From NCBI RefSeq assembly GCF_900107045.1, contig NZ_FNON01000007.1, positions 62,001-126,000 of the forward strand: 64,000 nucleotides of DNA, in the 5' to 3' direction. A program made the position numbers and the translations under genes. Positions 25,719 to 33,333 of this stretch are shown one piece after another. The number at the start of each line of letters is the position of its first letter. Within the stretch, counting starts at the first letter, position 1. The stretch comes from Amycolatopsis xylanica. Its GTDB lineage: Bacteria > Actinomycetota > Actinomycetes > Mycobacteriales > Pseudonocardiaceae. The notes under the pieces are model-generated. The model was not told the DNA's origin, searched no databases, and saw only the letters and a list, made by a program, of their open reading frames with translations.

Positions 25719-26639
25719 TTACACGCTGGTCATGGCGATCGCGGGCTCGTCCAGGCTACCGAAGTAGAGCTTGCCGCCGTGCTCGCGGACACCGGTGAGC
25801 ATGTGCCAGCCGTCGATCTCGCCCCTGAGCTCGCGTTCGACGGTGCCGTCCGCCGCCACGCCGAGCACGCCGACCTCGCGTTTCGGCGCGGGTTGCAGGC
25901 CCGGCGGCAGCGAGCGGACCAGCGAGCGCAGCGGCGACGGGAGCTTGCGGACGACGTCCAGCGCCGGCACCTTCGGGCTCGCCTGGGTGACCCAGATCAG
26001 GCCGTCGCTGCCGGTCGAGATGTTGTCGGGGAAGCCGGGCAGGTCGTCGAGCAGCGTGTCGACGGTGCCCGCCTTCTCGCCGGTCAGCCACACCCTGGTG
26101 ACCTTGAACGAGCCGGTCTCGGCGACCGCGACGAACGACTCGTCCGGCGGCAGCGCGACCCCGTTGGCGAACTGGAGGCCGTCGGCGACCAGGTCGATCG
26201 TGCCGTCGGTGTCGCGGCGCAGTAGCCGCCCGCCCGCGGTCTGCTCGATGAGGTCGTCACGCCAGTGCGTGATCGGGAACCGGCGCGAGGAGTCGGTGAA
26301 GTAGATGGTGCCGTCCTGCGCGACCGCGGCGTTGTTGCAGAAGACCAGCTTGAGCCCGAGCGCCTCGGTGGCGAGCGTGGTGACCTTGCCGCCGTTGATG
26401 CCGACGGTCAGCAGGCCGAGGTTCGCGTCGCAGACGAGCAGCTCGTCCTCGCCGTGCAGTTCGAGACCGAGCGGTCGGCCACCGGTGTGCGCGATCTTCT
26501 CGATGCGCGAGCCGTCGGGACTGAGCCGGAGTATCCGGCCGTCCGCGAGGCCGGTGTAGACCTGGCCTTCGGCGTCGACCACGACGTCCTCCGGCCCGTG
26601 CCCGCCGACCGGGATGACCTTGACCTCGCCGAACCGCAT
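25719..26639 (-). CDS. SMP-30/gluconolactonase/strictosidine-synthase-like protein
   Basis: 306 residues predicted to form a six-bladed beta-propeller. GPEDVVVDAEGQVYTGLADGRILRLSPDG is the first blade; GGRPLGLELHGEDELLVCDAN, DGTIYFTDSSRRFPITHWRDDLIE and LPGFPDNISTGSDGLIWV match the strictosidine synthase-like and SMP-30 families. Members are Ca(II)- or Zn(II)-dependent lactonases or esterases. There is no signal peptide. It is the last gene of a four-gene operon (SDR, phosphotransferase, phosphatase, this gene), nine bases after the phosphatase. The substrate is unknown. Confidence 0.8.
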   Translation of the reverse strand: MRFGEVKVIPVGGHGPEDVVVDAEGQVYTGLADGRILRLSPDGSRIEKIAHTGGRPLGLELHGEDELLVCDANLGLLTVGINGGKVTTLATEALGLKLVFCNNAAVAQDGTIYFTDSSRRFPITHWRDDLIEQTAGGRLLRRDTDGTIDLVADGLQFANGVALPPDESFVAVAETGSFKVTRVWLTGEKAGTVDTLLDDLPGFPDNISTGSDGLIWVTQASPKVPALDVVRKLPSPLRSLVRSLPPGLQPAPKREVGVLGVAADGTVERELRGEIDGWHMLTGVREHGGKLYFGSLDEPAIAMTSV

Positions 26640-26648
26640 CGGGTCCTC

Positions 26649-27308
26649 CTAGCGGTAAGTGAGCATCGCCGCTTGCTCCGCTTCGAAGTGCGGGTGCTCG
26701 TTGAACGACAGCAGTGTGACACCGCCACGACCGGAAATCAGCTTGGTGATCCCCCCGTTCACCGTGACGCGGTTCAGCTTCACCAGCCCGGCGGCAGGCG
26801 TGCCCATCAGCGCGCCACAGACCGTCGCGATCACGCCGCCGGAGGTGAAGACGACCGCGTTCTCGCCCTTGCCGAGCTCGGCGGCGAGTTCGTGCACCGC
26901 GGCGGTGACCCTGGACAGGAACGCGGGCCAGGTTTCCCCGCACGGCCCGGTTTCGCCCGCGTCACACCACGCGGTCAGCGCGACGTCGAGCGCCTTCTGG
27001 TAGGCGCGGGAATCGTCGCCCTGCTCGGCGCCGCCCGCGTGGTAGCGCGCGATCTCGACGTGGTCGTACTCGTTCCAGCGCGGATCTTCGACGACCTTCA
27101 CGTCGCTGCCGAGCTCCTTGAGCGCGGTCGCGGCCGTGTCACGCTGACGGGCCAGCGAACCGGAGCGCGCCTGCGCGAACTCGACGCCGCGCCGCCTGAG
27201 TTCGGCTCCGACCACAATGGACTGCTCGAAGCCGCGCTCGGAGAGCTGGTCGTAGTCGGCGGCGCCGAACGAGGCCTGCCCGTGCCGGACCAGGTAGATC
27301 GCGCCCAT
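26649..27308 (-). CDS. Histidine phosphatase family protein
   Basis: 219 residues. The N-terminal IYLVRHGQASFGAADYDQLSERGFEQS contains the catalytic RHG and the phosphate pocket; a second histidine is expected in the region of GENAVVFTSGGVIATVCGAL, where the usual GH is replaced by TSGG, so that residue is uncertain. Family members dephosphorylate sugar phosphates, nucleotides or proteins. The ATG directly abuts the stop of the upstream phosphotransferase, which implies translational coupling. Confidence 0.85.
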   Translation of the reverse strand: MGAIYLVRHGQASFGAADYDQLSERGFEQSIVVGAELRRRGVEFAQARSGSLARQRDTAATALKELGSDVKVVEDPRWNEYDHVEIARYHAGGAEQGDDSRAYQKALDVALTAWCDAGETGPCGETWPAFLSRVTAAVHELAAELGKGENAVVFTSGGVIATVCGALMGTPAAGLVKLNRVTVNGGITKLISGRGGVTLLSFNEHPHFEAEQAAMLTYR

Positions 27309-28361
27309 TCACGCACGCCCCTTGCTGATGGTCTCGCGGCAGCGCCAGTCGAGATAGCCGACGAACTGCCAGTAGTCCTTGAAGCGGGGATTGTGCGTGT
27401 CCCCGTTGTGGAAGCGGTAGTAGATCTGCTGGATGACCACGGCCAGCCGGAACAGGCCGTAGACCTCGTAGAACCGCCAGTCCCCGATGTCGAGCCCGGT
27501 ACGCCGCGCGTAGTGCTCGACGAACTCCTGGCGCGTGTACATGCCGGGCAGGTCGGTCGGCTGGCGGCGGCTGGCCTTCATGCCGTCGTCGTCATCGGCC
27601 TGCACCCAGTACGCGAGCGTGCTGCCGAGTTCCATCAGCGGATCGCCGAGCGTGGCCATCTCCCAGTCGAGCACGCCGATGATGTCGAGCCCGTCGTCGA
27701 GAATGAGATTGTCGAGGCGGTAGTCGTTGTGGATGAGGCAGATCTTGACCTCACCGGGCTGGTTCGCCGCGAGCCAGGCCATCACCTCGGTGAACTTGGG
27801 GACGTTCTCGGTGTGCGACCTGCGCAGGCGCTCCGACCAGCCGCGGATCTGGCGCTCGACGTACCCGGCGCCCTTGCCGAGGTCGGCGAGCCCGGCCGCC
27901 TCGATGTCGACGGAGTGCAGGTCGACGAGCCGGTCGACGACCTTGCCGCTCAACGCCCGCGCCGCTTGTTCGTCCAGCTGGAAGCCGTCCGGCAGCTCCC
28001 GCCGGAGGATGAGCCCGTCGAGACGGTCCATGACGTAGAAGTCGCCGCCGATGACCTCAGGATCGTCGCAGAAGGCCTTGACCTCTGGGACATAAGGGAA
28101 AACCGGCTTGAGTCCTTTTTGGACCCGATATTCGCGGCGCATGTCGTGCGCGGACGCCGCCTTGTGCCCGGCGGGCGGCCGCCGCAGGATCAGGTCGCGG
28201 TCCGGATAGGACAGCAGATAGGTCAGATTCGAAGCGCCGCCTGGGAATTGGCGCACCTCGGGCCTGCCGTCGACCCCGTCGACCCGGGACTGGAGCCAGA
28301 CGTGCACGGCTTCGACGTCGAACGCGTCCTCGGTGCGGACGGCCACGGTCTTGTCGCTCAT
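27309..28361 (-). CDS. Aminoglycoside-phosphotransferase-like kinase (acyl-CoA-associated)
   Basis: 350 residues. The ATP-binding N-lobe includes VRQFPGGASNLTYLLSYPDRDLILRRPP. The catalytic loop is CLIHNDYRLDNLILDD (HxDxxxxN) and IGVLDWEMATLGDPLMELG contains the metal-binding aspartate. This APH/choline-kinase-like branch is repeatedly found with acyl-CoA dehydrogenases and SDRs in actinobacteria, where phosphorylation of an acyl or hydroxyacyl substrate has been proposed. ATG 28361 overlaps the SDR stop by 4 bases. A longer open frame to 29171 is out of frame with the SDR and was not used. Confidence 0.85.
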   Translation of the reverse strand: MSDKTVAVRTEDAFDVEAVHVWLQSRVDGVDGRPEVRQFPGGASNLTYLLSYPDRDLILRRPPAGHKAASAHDMRREYRVQKGLKPVFPYVPEVKAFCDDPEVIGGDFYVMDRLDGLILRRELPDGFQLDEQAARALSGKVVDRLVDLHSVDIEAAGLADLGKGAGYVERQIRGWSERLRRSHTENVPKFTEVMAWLAANQPGEVKICLIHNDYRLDNLILDDGLDIIGVLDWEMATLGDPLMELGSTLAYWVQADDDDGMKASRRQPTDLPGMYTRQEFVEHYARRTGLDIGDWRFYEVYGLFRLAVVIQQIYYRFHNGDTHNPRFKDYWQFVGYLDWRCRETISKGRA

Positions 28362-29092
28362 ACGAGCTTCCGCATCACCGCGTCGGGCAGCACCCGGAAG
28401 ACGACACTGAGCGGCGCCCACGGGAAGGTCGGCACATAGGCCTTCGCCTTCTCGGTCTCGATCGCCTTGACCAGCGCTTTCGCCCCGGTTTCCGCCTTGG
28501 CGACGAGCGGGTTCTTGCCGTCGCGCACGTTCATCCCGGACTCGATGAAGCCCGGCATCAGCGCGGTGACCTTGATCGGTGTCTTGGCCAGGTCGAGGCG
28601 GATACCGTCGGCGAGCGAGGACAACCCGGCTTTGGACGCGGCGTACGCGGTGGTGTTCCCGGCCATGCCGCGGAGCTTGGCGAACGACGACACCACGACG
28701 AGGTGCCCGTGGTTCTGTTCGCGGAAGATCTCCAGCGCCGCCTCGCACTGGGCGAGCGCGGAGACGAAGTTGGTCTCCAGCGTCTGCTTGTTGGCGTCGA
28801 ACCGGCCGGTGCCGACCGGCTGGCCCTTGCCGATCCCGGCGTTGACGATCACCCGGTCCAGCCCGCCGAGGCGCTCGCGGAACTCCTTGAACGCGGCGAA
28901 GACGTCGTCGTGGTCGTTCACGTCGAGCCCGCGGGTGACCACGGTGGCAGGCTTGAGCTCGCCGGCGAGCGCGTCGAGCCGATCGGTCCGGCGGGCGCAC
29001 AGTGCCAGGTTGCGGCCTTGCGCGGCGTACAGCCTGGCCATCCCCTCGCCCAGCCCGGAACTCGCGCCCGTGATGACGATGTTCTTCCGCAT
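28358..29092 (-). CDS. SDR-family oxidoreductase
   Basis: 244-residue short-chain dehydrogenase. MRKNIVITGASSGLGEGMARLYAAQG is the cofactor fold, VIVNAGIGKGQP replaces NNAG, VVVSSFAKLRGM carries the catalytic serine, and TAYAASKAGLSSL the YxxxK pair. The C-terminal AYVPTFPWAPLSVVFRVLPDAVMRKLV is typical of membrane-associated actinobacterial SDRs. It is the first gene of the four-gene operon. An ACC-type dyad 34 bases upstream (29126-29139) may be the operator. Confidence 0.85.
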   Translation of the reverse strand: MRKNIVITGASSGLGEGMARLYAAQGRNLALCARRTDRLDALAGELKPATVVTRGLDVNDHDDVFAAFKEFRERLGGLDRVIVNAGIGKGQPVGTGRFDANKQTLETNFVSALAQCEAALEIFREQNHGHLVVVSSFAKLRGMAGNTTAYAASKAGLSSLADGIRLDLAKTPIKVTALMPGFIESGMNVRDGKNPLVAKAETGAKALVKAIETEKAKAYVPTFPWAPLSVVFRVLPDAVMRKLV

Positions 29093-29125
29093 GGTTCAGC
29101 ACCCTACCGCCTGGTAACAAACCTG

Positions 29126-29139
29126 ACCAACCAGTCGGT
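29126..29139. promoter_or_regulatory. Dyad ACC-N-AC-N2-GT-N-GGT, candidate TetR-type operator
   Basis: ACCAACCAGTCGGT is an imperfect palindrome of the ACCnAC/GTnGGT type, often bound by TetR-family regulators in actinobacteria. It is 34 bases upstream of the SDR start. A related TACCGTCGGTA lies before the acyl-CoA ligase at 33,209. Confidence 0.4.
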
Positions 29140-29156
29140 ATGCACGCCCGTACAGA

Positions 29157-29211
29157 AAGCCCGAAAGCCACTTCCGTCAGATGCGATCTGACGAAAGTGG
29201 CTTTCGGGCTT
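29157..29211. terminator. Long hairpin terminator after the subtilase gene
   Basis: AAGCCCGAAAGCCACTT and AAGTGGCTTTCGGGCTT form the outer stem, extended inward by CGTCAGAT/ATCTGACG with a 2-base centre and one mismatch. It lies ten bases after the subtilase stop and before the next operon, so it should isolate the two minus-strand units. Confidence 0.75.
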
Positions 29212-29221
29212 CTACTGGGTA

Positions 29222-30406
29222 CTAGCTGCCGACGTAGAGCAGCTTGTTCGGGGTGCCCGAGCTCGGGTTGGTGATCTTGCCCGAGGTCGCGCTACCCGTC
29301 AGCGCCTCCGCGACCTGCGCGGGGGTGGCGTCCGGGTGCGCCGAGAGGTACAGCGCCGCGGCGCCGACCACGTGCGGCGTGGCCATCGAGGTCCCGCTGA
29401 TGGTGTTGGTGGCGTCGTCGCCACCGATCCCCCAGCTGGAGGTGATCCCGACGCCCGGCGCGTAGATGTCCACCGTCGCGCCGAAGTTCGAGAAGCTGGC
29501 CTGCTTGTCGGTCTTGTCCGAGGCGGCGACCGTGATGGCCTCCTTGACCCTGGCAGGCGAGACCTTGCTGGCGTCCTGCGACTCGTTGCCCGCCGCGACG
29601 CCGAAGGTGACGCCCTTGGCGATGGCGCCCTTCACCGCCGAGTCGAGCGCGTCGTCGGCGCCGCCGCCGAGGCTCATGTTGGCCACCGAAGCGCCCTTGG
29701 CGTTGGCCGCGACCCAGTCGATGCCCGCGACGACCTGCTCGGTCGTGCCGCTGCCGTTGGCGTCGAGCACCCGGACCGGGACGATCTTGACGCCCTTGGC
29801 CAGGCCGTACTCGGTGCCGCCGATGGTGCCGGCGACGTGCGTGCCGTGACCCTGCTCGTCCGTCGGGTCGTCATCGTTGTCGATGAAGTCCTTGCCGCCG
29901 GAGACCCGGCCCCCGAACGTCTTGTGAGTCGCCTTGACACCGGTGTCGATGACGTAGGCGGTGACGTTGTCGGCCTTCGTCGCGTAGGTGTACTTGCTGT
30001 CCAGCGGCAGGTCGTGCTGGTCGACCCGGTCGAGCCCCCACGAAGGCGGGTTCTGCTGGGTGTCGGAGATGTGGAAGCGGCGGTTCTGCACCACATAGTC
30101 GACGGCCGGGTCGGCGGCGAGCCGCTTCGCCTCGGTCTCACTGGCGTGGATCGAGAAGCCGTTGAGCGCCGCGCCGAAGGTCCGGCCGACGTTCGCGCCG
30201 AACTTCGACGCGAGGTTCTGGGCCTGCGCGGCGAAACCGGCGTTCTTCAAGACGACGATGTAGCTGTCACTCACCGCGTCGGCGCCGCCCGCCGCACGGA
30301 TCTGGCCTTCGGGCTGGGCCGCCAGTGCCGGTGCGGCGGTGGCCACCGCCACGGCCGCGACCGTGATCCCGATCGCCGCGCGCCGGTACCTGTGAGAGTT
30401 GCCCAT
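29222..30406 (-). CDS. Secreted subtilisin-like serine protease (S8, proteinase K/aqualysin-like)
   Basis: 394 residues from ATG 30406 (AAAGGGA five bases upstream). Signal peptide: MGNSHRYRRAAIGITVAAVAVATAAPALA. An I9 inhibitor prodomain follows (SDSYIVVLKNAGFAAQAQ to VDYVVQNRRFHI). The catalytic triad is Asp in AYVIDTGVKATH, His in GHGTHVAGTIGG and Ser in GTSMATPHVVGAAAL; the oxyanion Asn is in FGVAAGNES. No C-terminal extension is present. It is exported, self-processed, and degrades extracellular protein. It is divergent from an XRE-type regulator with a shared AT-rich promoter region. Confidence 0.92.
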   Translation of the reverse strand: MGNSHRYRRAAIGITVAAVAVATAAPALAAQPEGQIRAAGGADAVSDSYIVVLKNAGFAAQAQNLASKFGANVGRTFGAALNGFSIHASETEAKRLAADPAVDYVVQNRRFHISDTQQNPPSWGLDRVDQHDLPLDSKYTYATKADNVTAYVIDTGVKATHKTFGGRVSGGKDFIDNDDDPTDEQGHGTHVAGTIGGTEYGLAKGVKIVPVRVLDANGSGTTEQVVAGIDWVAANAKGASVANMSLGGGADDALDSAVKGAIAKGVTFGVAAGNESQDASKVSPARVKEAITVAASDKTDKQASFSNFGATVDIYAPGVGITSSWGIGGDDATNTISGTSMATPHVVGAAALYLSAHPDATPAQVAEALTGSATSGKITNPSSGTPNKLLYVGS

Positions 30407-30627
30407 TGGGTCCCTTTCTGCCGGAATGTCATGACGTTGCTGGCAGTCAGCCAATCGTGACTCTCGCGGCTGGGCAATGATTCACAGTTACCAGTACTAG
30501 GCCATTCGGAGTAGGTAATGACCACTCTTCGGGGTAACGGGTCCAGGTGATGAGCGTAGGCGGATCGTTACTTCAAACTGATAATGTTCTTCGTGTTGTT
30601 ATCGAGCGGGGGGCGGTCGGCCAGCAC
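30407..30627. promoter_or_regulatory. AT-rich divergent promoter region, subtilase / XRE regulator
   Basis: This 221-base gap is clearly richer in A+T than its surroundings. The plus strand has GATAAT near 30,580 and TAATGT just after, plausible -10 boxes for the regulator. The minus-strand part (30,470-30,530) is also AT-rich and could hold the subtilase promoter. No convincing operator was identified. Confidence 0.4.
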
Positions 30628-31527
30628 ATGAGCTCCGGGATCACCACGTTCGCCGCCGCTCTGCGGTCCGCGATCGAGGCGAGTGGACTCAGTCTCGACC
30701 GGATCCAGGCCCGGTTGCAGGCACGCGGCGTGTCCGTCAGCGTGACCGCGCTCAGTTACTGGCAGTCAGGGAAGCGGCAACCCGAACGAGCGAGTTCGTT
30801 GTCCGCCGTCCGCGTGCTCGAAGAGCTGCTGTCGATCCCGGCGGGCGCGCTGCTCGGCCTACTGCCGCCACCACGCCCCCGCGGCTCATCCTCCCGCAGA
30901 AACCTGCGCACCGCAGATCAGCCGCTGACGTTCCCCCGCGAAGAGCTCCAGGCGCTGCTGGAACAGGTCGGCGCGCCCGATGCGCTCGACCTGCGTCATC
31001 AGCTGAAACTGGTCGGTTTGCACGACCAGTGCGACATCGCGCCCGACGGCGGCCAGCGCGCCGTCACCGCCCGCGCGGTCTTCCAGGCCGACGCCGACGG
31101 CCAGGACCGCTGGCTGCTCGTCTACGCGCAGGGCGATCCCGACGCCGAGCCACCGTCGCTGGAGGCGCTGCGCAACTGCAGCGTCGGGCGCACGGCGGCG
31201 TCCGAGCACGGGCTGCTGGTCGCCGAGCTGCTGTTCGAGCGCGCGATCAATCGCGGCGAGACCCACCTCATCGAGTACTCGCTCGCCAACACCGGGCCGC
31301 CGTATCCGGAATGCCGCAACACGCACTACCGCGAGTTCCGCAGGCCGGTGCGCGAGTACCTGCTGGAGATCCGCTTCGACGAGGCCAACACCCCGCGCAA
31401 ATGCTGGCAGTACTCACGGACCGGGCTCGCCGAAGACCGCCGGGAGCTTCAGCTGGACACCGCGGGCGGCGTGCACGCGGTCGCGCTCGACTTCGGCCCC
31501 GGCGTCTTCGGCATCGAGTGGGACTAA
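30628..31527 (+). CDS. XRE-like helix-turn-helix protein with unknown C-terminal domain
   Basis: 299 residues from ATG 30628. An upstream GTG/ATG pair (30547/30550) would encode an N-terminus from an AT-rich segment that looks like promoter, so the internal ATG is preferred, with moderate confidence. Residues 5-75 form a Cro/CI-like domain (ITTFAAALRSAIEASGLSLDRIQARLQARGVSVSVTALSYWQSGKRQPER). The C-terminal 180 residues have many conserved-looking blocks (GLHDQCDIAPDGGQRAVTARAVF, CRNTHYREFRRPVREYLLEIRFDE) but match no domain I recognise; a beta-rich sensor is likely. It is divergent from the subtilase and may control it. Confidence 0.72.
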   Translation: MSSGITTFAAALRSAIEASGLSLDRIQARLQARGVSVSVTALSYWQSGKRQPERASSLSAVRVLEELLSIPAGALLGLLPPPRPRGSSSRRNLRTADQPLTFPREELQALLEQVGAPDALDLRHQLKLVGLHDQCDIAPDGGQRAVTARAVFQADADGQDRWLLVYAQGDPDAEPPSLEALRNCSVGRTAASEHGLLVAELLFERAINRGETHLIEYSLANTGPPYPECRNTHYREFRRPVREYLLEIRFDEANTPRKCWQYSRTGLAEDRRELQLDTAGGVHAVALDFGPGVFGIEWD

Positions 31528-33152
31528 GAAAGCTTGCTGCGCAGGACCTTGCCGGTGGCGTTGCGCGGCAGTTCCTCCAGGAACTCGACCTCGCGCGGCA
31601 CCTTGTAGCGGGCCAGGTTGGACTTGACGTACTCGCGCACGCCGTCGACGTCCAAAGTGGAGTCTTCGGTCCGGACGACGAAGGCCTTCAGCCGCTGGCC
31701 GAAGTCCGCGTCCGGGACCCCGATGACCGCCGCTTCCAGTACGTCCTCGCGCTCGACGAGCAGGTGCTCTACCTCGATCGGATAGACGTTCTCGCCGCCC
31801 GAAATGATCATCTCGTCGTCGCGGCCGTCGATGAAGAGCAGGCCGTCCTCGTCGAAGTGGCCGACGTCGCCGGTCGACATGAGGCCGTCGACGACCTCCT
31901 TGGTGCGGCCGTCGGTGTAGCCGCCGAACGACAGGCCGCTGCCCGCGAACACCCGGCCGACCGTGTGCGGCTCGGTCACCGGCTTGTTGTCCTTGTCGAA
32001 CAGCGCGACCTTGCAGCCGACCGGCGCGCGGCCGACCGTGCCGGGCGCCTTGCGCCAGTCCTCTGGGGTCGCGACGGTGACCACCGCGACCTCGGTGGAG
32101 CCGTACAGGTTGTGGATGACGTCGCCGAACGCGGCGGTCGTGCGGTTGCCGAGATCCGGTGAGAGCGCCGAGCCCGCGACGAAGACGATCCGCAGCGACG
32201 ACGTGTCGTAGCGCGCGAGCACCTCGGCGGGCAGGTCGACGATGCGCTGCAGCATGGTCGGCACCAGGACCAGCGAGGTGCACCGGTGCTCGGCGATGCC
32301 GCGCAGTGTCTCTTCCGGATTGAACTTGCGGCGCATTACCACGGTCGAGCCCAGCGCGAACGCCAGGATGAACTGGGACAGCCCCGTGCCGTGGAACAGC
32401 GGCGCGCCCATGAACATGGCCTCGCCGGAGCGCAGCGGGATGCGGTCGAGGAACTGGGCCGAGTGCAGCACCGAGGTCTCCGCGCGCGGGGCGCCCTTCG
32501 GCGTGCCGGTGGTTCCGCTGGTCAGCAGCACGAAACCGCCGGGCTTCGCCGGCGCGGGCCAGGCGCGGTCGTCGGTGCTGGCGATGAGCTCCTCGAGCAC
32601 CGGGATGTCCTCGTCGGGGCGGTCGCCCTCGACCCACGCGAGATAGCGTTCGACGTCCGGGGACACCGCGTCGAGCAGGCCGGTGAACTCCTGGTCGTAG
32701 ACGAGCGCCTGGACGCCCTCGCGCTTCGCGACGTCGGCGAGCTGTGGCTTGGCGAAACCGGTGTTCATCAGCAGCAGGCGGGTGCCGAGCTTGCCGGCGG
32801 CGAGCATGGTGACGACCAGCCCGCGGTGGTCGCGGCAGAGCGCCGCGATGACTGAGCCCGGCTTGATCCCGCGCTCCGACCAGGCCCTGGCGAGCGCGTT
32901 GGACCGCTGGTCGAGCTGCTTGAAGGTCAGCGGGCCGAGCTCGTCGACGATGCCGACGGCCTTCGGGTCACGCCGCGCGGCGATCTGGTTCGCGCCCGCG
33001 AACGGGCCGTACTTGCGGATCGCGACGACCGAGCGCAACCCCTCGTCCACCCGGGGAAACGGGACCAGCCCTGCCTGCCACATCACCTCGATGCTGCGGA
33101 GCGTCTCCGTCACCTTGCCGGCGATCTCGGACACGCTGGGCGGGTACTTCAT
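31524..33152 (-). CDS. Fatty-acid-CoA ligase-like AMP-binding enzyme
   Basis: 542 residues from ATG 33152 (GGAGGT seven bases upstream); the open frame runs a further 58 codons without support. FVLLTSGTTGTPKGAPR is the phosphate loop, HNLYGSTEVAVVTVA the A5 region, LMSTGDVGHFDEDGLLFIDGRDDEMIISGGENVYP the hinge and RNATGKVLRSKL the C-terminal lysine. It resembles long-chain or bile-acid/steroid acyl-CoA ligases (FadD type). It is monocistronic, ends overlapping the XRE gene, and has a TACCGTCGGTA palindrome upstream suggesting a TetR-type regulator located elsewhere. Confidence 0.87.
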   Translation of the reverse strand: MKYPPSVSEIAGKVTETLRSIEVMWQAGLVPFPRVDEGLRSVVAIRKYGPFAGANQIAARRDPKAVGIVDELGPLTFKQLDQRSNALARAWSERGIKPGSVIAALCRDHRGLVVTMLAAGKLGTRLLLMNTGFAKPQLADVAKREGVQALVYDQEFTGLLDAVSPDVERYLAWVEGDRPDEDIPVLEELIASTDDRAWPAPAKPGGFVLLTSGTTGTPKGAPRAETSVLHSAQFLDRIPLRSGEAMFMGAPLFHGTGLSQFILAFALGSTVVMRRKFNPEETLRGIAEHRCTSLVLVPTMLQRIVDLPAEVLARYDTSSLRIVFVAGSALSPDLGNRTTAAFGDVIHNLYGSTEVAVVTVATPEDWRKAPGTVGRAPVGCKVALFDKDNKPVTEPHTVGRVFAGSGLSFGGYTDGRTKEVVDGLMSTGDVGHFDEDGLLFIDGRDDEMIISGGENVYPIEVEHLLVEREDVLEAAVIGVPDADFGQRLKAFVVRTEDSTLDVDGVREYVKSNLARYKVPREVEFLEELPRNATGKVLRSKLS

Positions 33153-33208
33153 CCGGGCACCTCCGTTGCTGCGGACCGAACGCGCACCCCATACCCGCGG
33201 TTTCGACG

Positions 33209-33219
33209 TACCGTCGGTA
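33209..33219. promoter_or_regulatory. TACCGTCGGTA palindrome upstream of the acyl-CoA ligase
   Basis: An 11-base palindrome with a single central base, 57 bases before the ligase ATG. It is similar in half-site (CGGTA) to TetR/FadR-type operators in actinobacteria. Confidence 0.4.
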
Positions 33220-33333
33220 TGGGGTTCCTTCCGACAGTAACCGACGGCCTGAACGAACGCATTAGGCCGTTCGCTGAATGTCAGGTCGTGATCATGCGCG
33301 GAAACTGTCGGTGGGCGGGCGCACAATGCTCAG

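Noticed and set aside
26265..28439. 724-codon plus-strand open frame
   Set aside because: Antisense to three motif-bearing genes in an operon; no ribosome site or domain.
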